64,000 nucleotides of DNA from Zhongshania antarctica (lineage in GTDB: Bacteria; Pseudomonadota; Gammaproteobacteria; Pseudomonadales; Spongiibacteraceae), in the NCBI RefSeq assembly GCF_014202945.1, contig NZ_JACHHW010000002.1:412069-476068 (forward strand). Reading direction: 5' to 3'. The position numbers and the translations under genes are program-made. The notes beneath the pieces were generated by a model that was given only the letters and a program-made list of their open reading frames with translations, was not told the DNA's origin and did not search any database. Positions 47,238-56,474 of this stretch are shown in pieces; within the stretch, counting starts at the first letter, position 1; each line of letters begins with the position of its first letter.

Positions 47238-48074
47238 TCAGATTCCCGCCTGAGAGAACACCTTAAGAAATGTTTCCGGCTCAGGTCTTAGCCGATAATT
47301 ATCGGTAAGATCGGCAAACAATATTTTACCCGTAGCGTCAGTCATGATGACGGTGGGCATGACAGTGTCACTATCATAGCCCAGCACCTCCATGCCCATG
47401 GGCAAGCCATTGGGGGCGGCAATACCGAGGCGTTTCGCCATCGCGTTATCTCGATCTACCAAAAAGCGCATTGGCGCGTCAAAACGCTGAGCAAGGTCGA
47501 CGGTATGACCCTGAGACTGAGGGCTAATGAGCAAGATCTCCACGCCTTTATCGGCCAGTGCACGGTATTGCCCGGCAATTTCTTTTATCTGCGCCATACA
47601 CAGCGGGCACCAATTTCCCCGATAAAAAATCATGAGCAAGGGCTTATTCAATTCATGGGGTTTAAGCTGCGAGCCAGCGTCATTAATAAATTCTAATTTC
47701 GGCAGCGTTTGACCAACACTCAATATGTCACTGTGTCTGCCGCCAAAGCTGGAGTACCACCATTCGTACAAAGCGGTTCCGATCACCCCAGCACCAAGTA
47801 TCCACGCAAGGGCCTCAAGAATCACTGGCGACAATACCGCGCCGAGGAAGGTAAGCAAGGTAATTCCCAAAACCGCTTTGGTGGCTGTTTGCGTGCGAGC
47901 GACATTAGCGATAAACACCCATGCAAAAAAGCATAAGGGCGTTAGCATGCATAGCAAAGCCCAATACCACGCGACTGCATTAGGGTCTTGGTAAATTGCC
48001 CAAGCACTGCGCGCTGCGCCCACCATGAGCAAGCTCATCCACGCTGAAATAAATAGCGATTTTAACCGGTTCAT
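47238..48074 (-). CDS. Membrane-anchored peroxiredoxin/thioredoxin-like protein
   Basis: A 278-residue protein: three or four N-terminal hydrophobic segments (about 8-27, 35-55, 65-85 and 88-105), then an AhpC/TSA-type thioredoxin fold with FYRGNWCPLCM (C156-x2-C159), ILLISPQSQGHTVDLAQRF and DRDNAMAKRLGI. The CxxC placed right after W is thioredoxin-like, while the downstream layout matches redoxins that reduce peroxides. The start at 48074 follows AGGA. Confidence 0.83.
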   Translation of the reverse strand: MNRLKSLFISAWMSLLMVGAARSAWAIYQDPNAVAWYWALLCMLTPLCFFAWVFIANVARTQTATKAVLGITLLTFLGAVLSPVILEALAWILGAGVIGTALYEWWYSSFGGRHSDILSVGQTLPKLEFINDAGSQLKPHELNKPLLMIFYRGNWCPLCMAQIKEIAGQYRALADKGVEILLISPQSQGHTVDLAQRFDAPMRFLVDRDNAMAKRLGIAAPNGLPMGMEVLGYDSDTVMPTVIMTDATGKILFADLTDNYRLRPEPETFLKVFSQAGI

Positions 48075-48326
48075 ACGCACGTCCTTAAGATTATTATTTA
48101 TTGGCGCCGTCGGTCGGCATTGAAACGATTAAACACAGCGCGACTACTGTAACGCAAATAGCCTGGGTATTGCGTAGTCACCACCGATACCGCCGCATTA
48201 TTCTGCACCGGTTCACCATGCCCATCTCACATTAGCGTAAAAGTTTAAGTATCTCCGGCGCTGAATTCAGTAAACTGTTGGTCTGGTGCGAACAGCGCCA
48301 TCTATTCTCACGCAATGGAGTACACA

Positions 48327-49169
48327 ATGTCGCGCCTGCGTTTAGCGATTCTTACTCTAATCACCATGCTGGCGTTTGCGGCAAATTCACTGCTGTGCCG
48401 TGAAGCACTGGCTGCCGGCCATATCGACGCGTCCAGTTTTACCTTAGTGCGTATCGTTTCGGGTGCGCTGGTACTCAGCATACTATTGCTCATCCAATTT
48501 CGCCGCTACACCCTTGGCGGCAGTTGGCTAGCGGCCGCTGCATTGTTTGGCTATGCCGCGGCATTCTCATTTGCCTATGTGAGTTTAAGCGCGGGTACCG
48601 GTGCGCTATTATTATTTGGCGCGGTGCAAACAACCATGATTGGCTATGGCTTATGGCGCGGTGAACGCCTGAGCCACCTGCAAATTAGTGGCGCTATTGC
48701 CGCCAGTGCTGGGCTTATTTGGCTAATGTTGCCAGGTGTCGAAGCGCCACCCTTGCTCGGCGCGCTTATTATGATCACCGGCGGCGTTTGCTGGGGTGTG
48801 TATTCTCTGCTGGGGCGCAACGCTAGTGAGCCGAGCGTCGCGACTGCCGGTAATTTCCTGCGCGCTACTCCCTTTGCCGTCGTCCTGTTTTTACTTATGC
48901 GTGATTCACAGCCGGTGACTAGCCTTGGCTTAGCCTATGCCGCAGCATCTGGCGCCTTGGCATCTGGGCTGGGTTACGCCTTATGGTATGCAGTTCTACC
49001 CGCTCTGCCCGCGAGTCGCGCCGCAACGATTCAACTAAGCGTACCGATACTTGCCGCACTCGGCGGGGTGCTATTCTTGGGCGAGGCGATAACACTGCGC
49101 TTTAGCTTGGCCTCAATTGCGGTACTGGGTGGCATAGCACTTTTTATTATGAGCAAACCGCGCGCCTGA
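48327..49169 (+). CDS. EamA/DMT-superfamily transporter
   Basis: A 280-residue protein with ten membrane helices in two repeated EamA halves; first half AANSLLCREALAAGHIDASSFTLVRIVSGALVL, second half MITGGVCWGVYSLLGRNAS and TIQLSVPILAALGGVLFLGEAI. Likely exporter of a metabolite or amino acid. The start at 48327 (MSRLRLAI) has GGAG six bases upstream; an ATG four codons earlier overlaps that site. Confidence 0.9.
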   Translation: MSRLRLAILTLITMLAFAANSLLCREALAAGHIDASSFTLVRIVSGALVLSILLLIQFRRYTLGGSWLAAAALFGYAAAFSFAYVSLSAGTGALLLFGAVQTTMIGYGLWRGERLSHLQISGAIAASAGLIWLMLPGVEAPPLLGALIMITGGVCWGVYSLLGRNASEPSVATAGNFLRATPFAVVLFLLMRDSQPVTSLGLAYAAASGALASGLGYALWYAVLPALPASRAATIQLSVPILAALGGVLFLGEAITLRFSLASIAVLGGIALFIMSKPRA

Positions 49170-49321
49170 GACGCTCAAATATCGCTACTGAATCCATTAG
49201 TAGCACTGCCTCAAATGACTTCCTCTAGACCTGTAAATCTTAATGTTGGCCCTAGCACTAAGCCTTGACTTTGCTCGCCAGCAATGCGGCAATCAAGTTC
49301 TTTTAGCACTCTGGTATTAGC

Positions 49322-50413
49322 ATGATTTTATTACTGGTCTATATTGGTATTGCCTTGAGCGTGTCTTTTTTATGCTCGGTATTAGAGGCGGTATTACTGA
49401 GTGTTACCCCCTCGTATATCGCCGCCGAAGAACGTCGTGGACATAAAAATGGGGTTTTGTGGCGTGAATACAAAACCGATATCGACCGTCCCCTTGCCGC
49501 GATTCTAAGTTTGAACACCATCGCCCATACCGTGGGTGCTGCTGGCGCTGGCGCGCAGGCAACCGCTTTATTTGGTGAGGTTTATTTTGGTGTTATTTCT
49601 GCGGTGTTAACTCTGCTTATTTTAATTGTTTCTGAAATTATTCCTAAAACATTGGGCGCCTTATATTGGCGTAAGCTCGCGCCGTTATGCGCGATTACTC
49701 TACGCGGTGTGATGTGGTCTATGTACCCCTTGGTGGTTATGGCCCAGGGAATCACCAAACTGTTGTCGCATGGTGATAGCGCCCATTCCATTAGCCGTGA
49801 AGAGTTCGTTGCGCTCGCCGAGGTCGCCGTTAGCGAGGGCATTTTAGATCAAGAAGAAGCAGATGCAGTCACCAGCTTAATTCGCTTTCGCTCACTTCAG
49901 GCCCGAGACGTGATGACCCCGCGACTGGTCATTTTCAGTTTGGAAGAAAACACCAGTGTGAAAGCCATACTCGACGGCCACGAAGACATTCCCTTTTCAC
50001 GGATTCCGATTTATAGCGAAGACGCCGACAATATTAGCGGTTATATACGCAAAGATGAGCTGATGCAGGCAATGACGCGAAGCCCCTATGCGCCGCTTAG
50101 CAGCTTGCGACGGGATTTGCTCGTTGTACCGGAGACCCTCCTGACATCCGAGCTACTGCAAAATCTCATCGAAACCCGCGTGCAAATGGCGCTCGTGGTT
50201 AACGAATACGGCAGTGTTATGGGCCTGGTCACCGTCGAAGATCTCATCGAAACCATGATCGGCATGCAAATTGTTGATGAGACCGACACCACTGAACATA
50301 TGCAAACCCTTGCTCGGGAGTTATGGGCGAAGCGAGCGCGGCGTTTGGGGGTGTTTGACGATGAGAAGATCAGCGCGGCCGCAGGTGCCAATACGCCAGA
50401 CTCCAAGCCTTAA
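49322..50413 (+). CDS. CNNM/CorC-type (HlyC-like) membrane protein with CBS domains
   Basis: A 363-residue protein: a DUF21/CNNM transmembrane domain (about 1-170; SVLEAVLLSVTPSYI, LNTIAHTVGAAGAGAQA, VSEIIPKTLGALY) followed by a cytosolic CBS pair (LQARDVMTPRLVIFSL, RIPIYSEDADNISGYIRKDEL, VVNEYGSVMGLVTVEDLIETMIG). It is related to Mg2+ efflux/Mg homeostasis proteins and lacks a CorC_HlyC C-terminal domain. Confidence 0.92.
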   Translation: MILLLVYIGIALSVSFLCSVLEAVLLSVTPSYIAAEERRGHKNGVLWREYKTDIDRPLAAILSLNTIAHTVGAAGAGAQATALFGEVYFGVISAVLTLLILIVSEIIPKTLGALYWRKLAPLCAITLRGVMWSMYPLVVMAQGITKLLSHGDSAHSISREEFVALAEVAVSEGILDQEEADAVTSLIRFRSLQARDVMTPRLVIFSLEENTSVKAILDGHEDIPFSRIPIYSEDADNISGYIRKDELMQAMTRSPYAPLSSLRRDLLVVPETLLTSELLQNLIETRVQMALVVNEYGSVMGLVTVEDLIETMIGMQIVDETDTTEHMQTLARELWAKRARRLGVFDDEKISAAAGANTPDSKP

Positions 50414-50521
50414 ACTGGACGTTAGCTCCGTACAGTAACGGCTTATTGCCGAGGGTATTTGCGGCACCTCGCCATGCAGGCTAACATTAACACCGATACT
50501 AATAATGCTTTAGGACACACC

Positions 50522-51163
50522 ATGCGCTTTTTAATACTGCTGCTTACCGCCACGGCCATGATCTCAATGAGTGGCTGTGAGTCCACCTACTACAACGCCA
50601 TGGAGAAAGTGGGCGTTCACAAACGTGACATATTGGTTGATCGGGTCGGTGAAGCGAAGGATGCGCAAAAAGAAGCGCAGGAACAATTTAAAGACGCCTT
50701 AACTGAGTTTAGGTCGGTGGTGAGCTTCGATGGCGGCAATTTGGAGACCCACTACAATCGCCTGAATAGCGAGTTCGAAGACAGCGAAGCCGCCGCTAAA
50801 GAAGTCTCAGATCGAATTAACAAAGTGGAGTCTGTGGCCGAGGCCTTATTCGACGAATGGCAGGACGAGCTCAAACTCTACACTAATGCCCGCCTACGCA
50901 GCGACAGCGCCAATAAGCTGCAAGCCACCAAGCGCCAGTACACCGCGTTGATTAAATCTATGCGCCGCGCCGAAAAGAGCATAGACCCTGTACTCAATGC
51001 CCTGCGCGATAATGTGCTGTACCTCAAACACAATTTAAACGCGTCGGCGATTGGCGCACTTAAAGGTGAACTGGCGGGAATCGACCGCGATGTTCAGCAG
51101 TTGATTGGCGCGATGGAAAAAGCCATCCGGGAATCTGACGCCTTTATAAAGCAGCTTAAGTAG
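50522..51163 (+). CDS. DUF2959 lipoprotein
   Basis: A 213-residue protein with a signal peptide ending in a lipobox (MSGC, C19), then helical DUF2959 features YYNAMEKVGVHKRDILVDRV, AQEQFKDALTEF, YNRLNSEFEDSE and ALRDNVLYLKHNLNASAIGAL. Predicted periplasmic coiled-coil lipoprotein, function unknown. The start at 50522 has AGGA seven bases upstream. Repeat array 2 follows. Confidence 0.88.
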   Translation: MRFLILLLTATAMISMSGCESTYYNAMEKVGVHKRDILVDRVGEAKDAQKEAQEQFKDALTEFRSVVSFDGGNLETHYNRLNSEFEDSEAAAKEVSDRINKVESVAEALFDEWQDELKLYTNARLRSDSANKLQATKRQYTALIKSMRRAEKSIDPVLNALRDNVLYLKHNLNASAIGALKGELAGIDRDVQQLIGAMEKAIRESDAFIKQLK

Positions 51164-51218
51164 GCATGGGAGATGCTTGACGGGAGACGGTAAACGCTTA
51201 AACACGCGAGCGACACCC

Positions 51219-51860
51219 CGTCATGCCGGACTTGATTCGGCATCCATAGACCACTGAACCACGTCACTGCCACAGCCATGGATACTGGCTCGGGGGCCGG
51301 TATGACGAGAGGGGTAGTGGATACCTGCGCGAGTTCCGGTACGACCCCACACCCCGTCATGCCGGACTTGATCCGGCATCCATATACTACCGAACTACGT
51401 CACGGCCACAACCATGGATACCGGCTCGGGGGCCGGTATGACGAGTGAGGTAGTGGATACCTGCACGAAGTCCGGTATGACTTCACACCCTGTCATGCCG
51501 GACTTGATCCGGCATCCATATACCACTGAACTATGCCACGGCCACAACCATGGATACCGGCTCGGGGGCCGGTATGACGAGGGGGTAGTGGCTACCTGCG
51601 CTAGGTCCGGTACGACCCCACACCCCGTCATGCCGGACTTCTCCCGGCATCCATAGGCCACTGAACTACGCCACGGCCACAACCATGGATACCGGCTCGG
51701 AGGCCGGTATGACGAGTGAGGTAGTGGATACCTGCGCGAGGTCCGGTACGACCCCACACCCCGTCATGCCGGGCTTGATCCGGCATCCATATACCACTGA
51801 ACTACGCCACGGCCACAACCATGGATACCGGCTCGGAGGCTGATATGACGAGAGAGGTAG
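51219..51860. repeat. REP-like compound repeat array 2
   Basis: A tandem array of a compound unit of about 135.5 bases; type A hairpins (ATGCCGGA / TCCGGCAT) start at 51219, 51355, 51491, 51626 and 51762. Each unit contains A, then a type B hairpin (ATACCGGC / GCCGGTAT, then GACGAG), then a degenerate B (GATACCTGCGCGAGGTCCGG). A is in inverted orientation to B. Unit sequences are nearly identical to those of array 1, 5 kb away. Confidence 0.95.
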
Positions 51861-51895
51861 TGGATACCAGCGCGGGTAGGATGGCGCGACCCAAT

Positions 51896-51922
51896 ATGTC
51901 CGAAATTCTACAGTTATGTCCG
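51896..51922 (+). promoter_or_regulatory. Direct repeat, candidate AraC-type operator upstream of the monooxygenase operon
   Basis: ATGTCCG at 51896 and again at 51916, 20 bp apart (two helical turns), 85 bp before the monooxygenase ATG. The same 20-bp-spaced pair with the same flanking words (AAATTC, AGGCGC) is found at 56276-56302 next to the AraC gene. An AraC-family monomer pair typically binds such direct repeats next to -35. Confidence 0.7.
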
Positions 51923-52006
51923 TTAGGCGCATGGTGGTTTTCCTACGCCACTTTAGGATAGAGGCTGCAAATTCACCCTTTACCAAAACAATAACAGGCC
52001 GCCGAT

Positions 52007-53512
52007 ATGAGCCAACGACCACAACATAATGCCAACAACGTTACTGACACTCATCTTGTGATTGTCGGCACTGGTTTTGCCGGTCTGGGCATGGCTATTC
52101 GTTTAAAAGAAATGGGCATTGATGATTTTATTATTATTGAGCGCGCCAGCGATGTTGGCGGCACGTGGCGGGACAATCGCTATCCCGGCGCCGCCTGCGA
52201 CGTGCCCTCACATCTTTATTCTTTCTCCTTTGAACCAAACACGGAGTGGTCGCGGGTATACCCAACGCAGCCGGAGTTAGAAGCCTATTTGCAAAACGTG
52301 ACCGACAAGTGGAACCTGCGACCCCACATCCGCTTTTCTCATACCCTCACGGCGGCGCATTATCAGCAAGACAGTGGCCACTGGTTGGTCAAAACCAGCG
52401 GCGGCGATTTTCGTGCCCGGTTTGTGGTTTGCGGCAATGGCGGTTTAGCGGAGCCCAAGTTGCCCGATATTCCCGGCGTCGAAAACTTTGGCGGTCATCA
52501 TTTTCATTCCGCCACCTGGGATCACAATTATTCCCTCGACGGTAAGCGGGTCGCCGTTATAGGTACCGGCGCCTCGGCCATTCAATTTGTGCCGCAAATT
52601 GCCGATAAGCCCGCAAAACTTTCGGTTTTCCAGCGCACCCCAAACTGGATTCTGCCGCGCCATGATCGCGCCTACCGCCGCTTTGAGAAATGGCTTTTCA
52701 AGCGCCTGCCGATCACCCGTAAATTGCTGCGCGCCAAAATTTATTGCCAGAACGAAATGCGGGTGCTCGGCATGGTTTTGCACCCGGCGCTAATGAAGCT
52801 GTTCCGCATCACGGCCACGTGGAATATTCGTCGTCAGGTTGCCGACCCCAGCTTGCGTAAAAGTTTAACACCGACATTTCCGATTGGTTGTAAGCGAATC
52901 TTAATTTCAAATGATTGGTATCCCGCGCTACAAAAGCCCAATGTTGAAGTTGAAACCAGCGGCATTCAAGAAATTACGAGCACCAGTATTATTAGTAAAG
53001 ATGGTAGCGAGCGCGAGGTCGATTGCATTATTTTTGGCACCGGCTTTTACGCCACCGAGAACCCCATTGCCACCATGATCCATGGCCGAGACGGACGCGT
53101 GTTAGCCGATGTGTGGGCCGATGGCGAAGAAGCCTATTTGGGCTCAAGTGTGCACGGCTTTCCGAACTTCTTTTTTATTGTTGGCCCCAATGTCACCTTA
53201 GGCCACAGCTCTATGGTATACATGATCGAAACCCAGATCGCGGCCATCAGCCGAGTTCTTGAGGCCGCAAACGAGGTGTCATCGACAACCGTGGAAGTGC
53301 GCGAAGAAGTTCAAGATACCTATAATCGCGAACTACAAACCCGGCTTGGCGGTTCGGTGTGGGCCAACGGTTGTGACAGCTGGTATAAACATCGCTCAGG
53401 TAAAATCACCCAGCTTTGGCCAGGATTTACCTTTAGTTTCAGACGCCGCAATCGCGACTTTAAACAGTCTGATTATATTTTCGCTACGCCAAGCACAGAG
53501 GCCACACAATGA
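52007..53512 (+). CDS. Baeyer-Villiger-type flavin monooxygenase
   Basis: A 501-residue FAD enzyme: FAD motif GTGFAG (21-26), GGTWRDNRYPGAACDVPSHLY, the Baeyer-Villiger fingerprint F161-x-G-x3-H167-x3-W171-D172 and NADPH motif GTGASA (186-191). Such enzymes insert oxygen next to ketones, opening cyclic or steroid ketones to lactones, using NADPH and O2. Its stop overlaps the ATG of the GMC oxidoreductase (ATGA), so the two are translationally coupled and likely act in one route (alcohol to ketone to ester). Confidence 0.92.
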   Translation: MSQRPQHNANNVTDTHLVIVGTGFAGLGMAIRLKEMGIDDFIIIERASDVGGTWRDNRYPGAACDVPSHLYSFSFEPNTEWSRVYPTQPELEAYLQNVTDKWNLRPHIRFSHTLTAAHYQQDSGHWLVKTSGGDFRARFVVCGNGGLAEPKLPDIPGVENFGGHHFHSATWDHNYSLDGKRVAVIGTGASAIQFVPQIADKPAKLSVFQRTPNWILPRHDRAYRRFEKWLFKRLPITRKLLRAKIYCQNEMRVLGMVLHPALMKLFRITATWNIRRQVADPSLRKSLTPTFPIGCKRILISNDWYPALQKPNVEVETSGIQEITSTSIISKDGSEREVDCIIFGTGFYATENPIATMIHGRDGRVLADVWADGEEAYLGSSVHGFPNFFFIVGPNVTLGHSSMVYMIETQIAAISRVLEAANEVSSTTVEVREEVQDTYNRELQTRLGGSVWANGCDSWYKHRSGKITQLWPGFTFSFRRRNRDFKQSDYIFATPSTEATQ

Positions 53513-55143
53513 GTCAGCAGTACGATTACGATGTGATTATTATCGGCTCAGGATTTGGTGGCAGCGTCTCTGCCCTGCGCTTAACGGAAAAAGGCTATCG
53601 CGTTGGCGTAATTGAAATGGGCCGACGCTGGTCCCCAGAAAATATGCCGTCGACCAATTGGAAGATATGGAATTTTTTGTGGCGACCAATGCTGGGCTTA
53701 AAAGGCTTTTTTAGTCTGCGCTTTTTTCGCCATGTTATGGTCTTGCACGGCAACGCCGTGGGCGGTGGTTCGGTAACCTATGCCAACACCCTGCTCGTGC
53801 CGCCAGAATCAGTGTGGACTGACGGCAGCTGGCGCGGCCTAGACAACTGGCAGGCGGTCATGCCCGCGCACTACGCCACCGCGAAAAAAATGCTTGGCGT
53901 TAACAAAAATAAACGCCTCGCTGCGGCCGATCACGCCCTTAAAAAAATGGCCGAACATCAGGGCCGTGGCGATACGTTTTACTCCACCGATGTTGGCGTG
54001 TTCTTTGGCGATGCCGACGACACCAGCGGCGGAAAACGCTACCCAGATCCTTATTTTAACGGCGAAGGTCCAGAGCGTCACAGCTGCATTGGCTGTGGCA
54101 GTTGCATGACTGGCTGCGTACACAATGCTAAAAACTCCCTGGATAAAAATTATCTTTACCTTGCCGAAGCCAAAGGCGCCAAAGTTCATGAAGAAACTCG
54201 CGTAAGCGATGTCCGGCCTTTAAACAATAGCGATGGCAAAGACGGCTATGAGGTTTTTACTCAGCACGGTACCGCCTTATTTTCTAAAAATCGGAAGCGC
54301 TTCACCGCCAAAAAAATTATTTTCGCGGCAAGCTCGCTAGGCACTCAAGAACTCTTATTTAAACTCAAACAATCTGGCGCCATGCCGAAGATTTCAGATG
54401 AGCTGGGCAATCGGGTGCGCACCAACGCTGAATCCTTACTGGCGCTGCGCTTTCCCGGCGGCGAAGACATGTCGAAAGGCGTGGCCATCGGTTCTGGATT
54501 TTATCTCGATGAATACACCCATATAGAAGCCACTCGCTACGGCAAAGGTCACGATTTGCTCAGCTTATTGTTTACGCCGCTGACTGGCGGTACACCGGGT
54601 ATTGGTCGCACCTTCCTGTGGTTTTTTACCTTATTGGGTTCACTGCTGCGCCATCCACTCAAAACCGTGCGCGGCTGCAACCCCTTCGGCTTTGCCAAGC
54701 AAACCATAATCTTTTTGTGTATGCAGACCATCGACGGGCATTTGAATATGCGCTACCGGCGGCCGTGGTATTGGCCTTTTACCAAGGTGTTACAAACCGA
54801 GGGTCAGCCCATTCCCTCGTTTATTCCCGCCGCCAATAAATTTGTTGCCGACAGCGCCAAGCAACTCGATGGTATCGGCGCGAGCATGGTATCGGAATTG
54901 TTTTTTAATATTCCCACTACCGCGCATTGCATGGGTGGCTGTGGCATGGGCAGCTCTGCGCAGACGGGGGTGATCGACAGCCAAAACCGTTTGTTTGGCT
55001 ATGACAATGCCTATGTCTGTGACGGGTCAATGTTAGGGGCTAATCTTGGGGTAAACCCGAGCCTGACGATTACCGCCTTAACCGAAAGAGCGATGAGTTT
55101 TATTCCCGCGAAACACGCGATTCCAGCTGTAAGCGAAGCCTAA
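53509..55143 (+). CDS. GMC oxidoreductase, cholesterol-oxidase-like, with a CxxCxxCxxxC motif
   Basis: A 544-residue flavoprotein: FAD motif GSGFGG (13-18), VLHGNAVGGGSVTYANTLL (81-95 region) and C-terminal GANLGVNPSLTITALTERAM, typical of GMC enzymes near cholesterol oxidase. Residues 193-203 contain C-x2-C-x2-C-x3-C (CIGCGSCMTGC) followed by HNAKNSLDKNYLYLAE, a ferredoxin-like cluster motif seen in a subgroup of these proteins. It should oxidise a sterol- or terpenoid-type alcohol. Overlaps the monooxygenase gene by four bases. Confidence 0.9.
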   Translation: MSQQYDYDVIIIGSGFGGSVSALRLTEKGYRVGVIEMGRRWSPENMPSTNWKIWNFLWRPMLGLKGFFSLRFFRHVMVLHGNAVGGGSVTYANTLLVPPESVWTDGSWRGLDNWQAVMPAHYATAKKMLGVNKNKRLAAADHALKKMAEHQGRGDTFYSTDVGVFFGDADDTSGGKRYPDPYFNGEGPERHSCIGCGSCMTGCVHNAKNSLDKNYLYLAEAKGAKVHEETRVSDVRPLNNSDGKDGYEVFTQHGTALFSKNRKRFTAKKIIFAASSLGTQELLFKLKQSGAMPKISDELGNRVRTNAESLLALRFPGGEDMSKGVAIGSGFYLDEYTHIEATRYGKGHDLLSLLFTPLTGGTPGIGRTFLWFFTLLGSLLRHPLKTVRGCNPFGFAKQTIIFLCMQTIDGHLNMRYRRPWYWPFTKVLQTEGQPIPSFIPAANKFVADSAKQLDGIGASMVSELFFNIPTTAHCMGGCGMGSSAQTGVIDSQNRLFGYDNAYVCDGSMLGANLGVNPSLTITALTERAMSFIPAKHAIPAVSEA

Positions 55144-55162
55144 GGTGGAATAACCCCAGTGA

Positions 55163-56197
55163 TCACGCCGCGCCTTGGCCCTGCTTGCGCAGCATGCCCG
55201 GCGTATGGCCACTCATGCGCTTAAACGCTTGGGAGAAGCTCGAGGCATCGGCGTAATTTAAGCGCTCAGCAATTTGTTCAACACTGAGTCGGGTACCGGT
55301 CAGCATCTCTTCTGCGAGGCTCAGGCGAATTTCATCGACCAGCTGGCGGAATGAAGTGTTTTCGGCGGCCAATTTACGGCGCATGGTACGCGAAGTCATA
55401 CACAAGGCGTCGGCCACTAACTCCATGTCCATCGACATAGGTCGCTGGCACAGCAGAATATCCCGCACCTTGCCCGACAAGCCTCGTCGCGCGCTGCGCT
55501 TGGCGATAAGCTCTGAGCACTGTTTGTCTAACAAGCTCGCGGTAGCAAGATTACCCACCGCGCGAGACTTGTCTAATGCGCTGCGCGGAAATAGCAGTTC
55601 ATTGCGCTCGGCAGAAAAATCGACTCGCCCCCGAAAACACTGATCATACAGCTCGGCATTCTCTGGGCGCGGGTGCTGGAACCGCACCCACTCCTCGCCC
55701 ATATTATTGCCGATCATTTCACGGATAATAATCATGGCAGCGTGAATTTCGCGCTCAATAGAGAACAGCCGCACATCATCGGGAACATCCGTGTTATCAA
55801 ACACCAGAATCGCATAGTCATCGTGCTCTTCTACCGTAAAACCCGAGAACACAAACGTCAGCTCTTGGTAGGTTTGCGATAGCTCTACCGCCTTGCGCGC
55901 TGTGGGGCTGCTGGCCAGCGCAAAACCCCAAATACCATACGCAGAGAGATGGTAGCGCTCCCCCGCAAGAAGCCCCAAGTTAGCCACATGGGGCAGCTCG
56001 CGGAGTAAATTGCGCACCACCGCCATTTCGGCACTCGCCTCCACCACCGTCTCTGGGTTATCTATGCTAGCCTGATCCAGCGCGGTATTTAGCAATAGTC
56101 GATCGAGTGCCGCGCCGTGCTCTAAACCCAGCGACACCAGGATCTGCACACTGGTGATACTCCGACAAAAATCCCAACTTTTCATAGTGATGCTCAT
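55163..56197 (-). CDS. AraC-family transcriptional regulator (OruR/ArgR-like)
   Basis: A 344-residue regulator: N-terminal ligand domain (arabinose-binding-like_2, about 15-205; LGLLAGERYHLSAYGIWGFAL, FSGFTVEEHDDYAIL), C-terminal double helix-turn-helix (about 240-338) with MELVADALCMTSRTMRRKLA and SVEQIAERLNYADASSFSQAFKRMSGHTPGMLR. This subfamily often activates catabolic genes in response to lipophilic substrates. It is convergent with the GMC gene and divergent from the TonB receptor. Two starts (56197 or 56185) are possible. Confidence 0.92.
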   Translation of the reverse strand: MSITMKSWDFCRSITSVQILVSLGLEHGAALDRLLLNTALDQASIDNPETVVEASAEMAVVRNLLRELPHVANLGLLAGERYHLSAYGIWGFALASSPTARKAVELSQTYQELTFVFSGFTVEEHDDYAILVFDNTDVPDDVRLFSIEREIHAAMIIIREMIGNNMGEEWVRFQHPRPENAELYDQCFRGRVDFSAERNELLFPRSALDKSRAVGNLATASLLDKQCSELIAKRSARRGLSGKVRDILLCQRPMSMDMELVADALCMTSRTMRRKLAAENTSFRQLVDEIRLSLAEEMLTGTRLSVEQIAERLNYADASSFSQAFKRMSGHTPGMLRKQGQGAA

Positions 56198-56275
56198 CCA
56201 GAGGATCCATACACCCTAAATTGGCGTAGGATCTGCTGATAAGGGAATTAACGCAGACAGCGCCAAACCGTAACA

Positions 56276-56302
56276 ATGTCTGCAAGGCGCTAATAATGTC
56301 CG
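56276..56302. promoter_or_regulatory. Direct repeat, candidate AraC-type operator between regulator and TonB receptor
   Basis: ATGTCTG at 56276 and ATGTCCG at 56296, 20 bp apart. Flanks AAGGCGC and AAATTC match those at 51896-51935 but with the order of half-sites exchanged. It lies 79 bp upstream of the AraC ATG and about 170 bp upstream of the receptor start, so it could serve receptor activation, autoregulation or both. Confidence 0.68.
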
Positions 56303-56474
56303 AAATTCAACATAGCTTATCAATTAGACTGTGCTTCGCATACAAAAAAGCGGCGAGTCGCTAAGACTTGCGCCGTAAGTTAGATAAATAATAAATAAAA
56401 TTCCTTGTACCGCGCCGTTCTAAACCTTTGTTTTGTACTTGCGCAATGTACACCGTTATTCCGAGGAGAAATCT

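Noticed and set aside
36565..51195. Short similarity GGGAGACGGT-AACGC at about 36568 and 51182
   Set aside because: Only about 15 bases, one copy each, with no shared context; may be chance or a remnant of a dispersed repeat.
51219..51860. Possible CRISPR array
   Set aside because: The period is about 135 bases and the whole unit, not just a 25-40 base repeat, is conserved. There are no unique spacers and no cas genes nearby.
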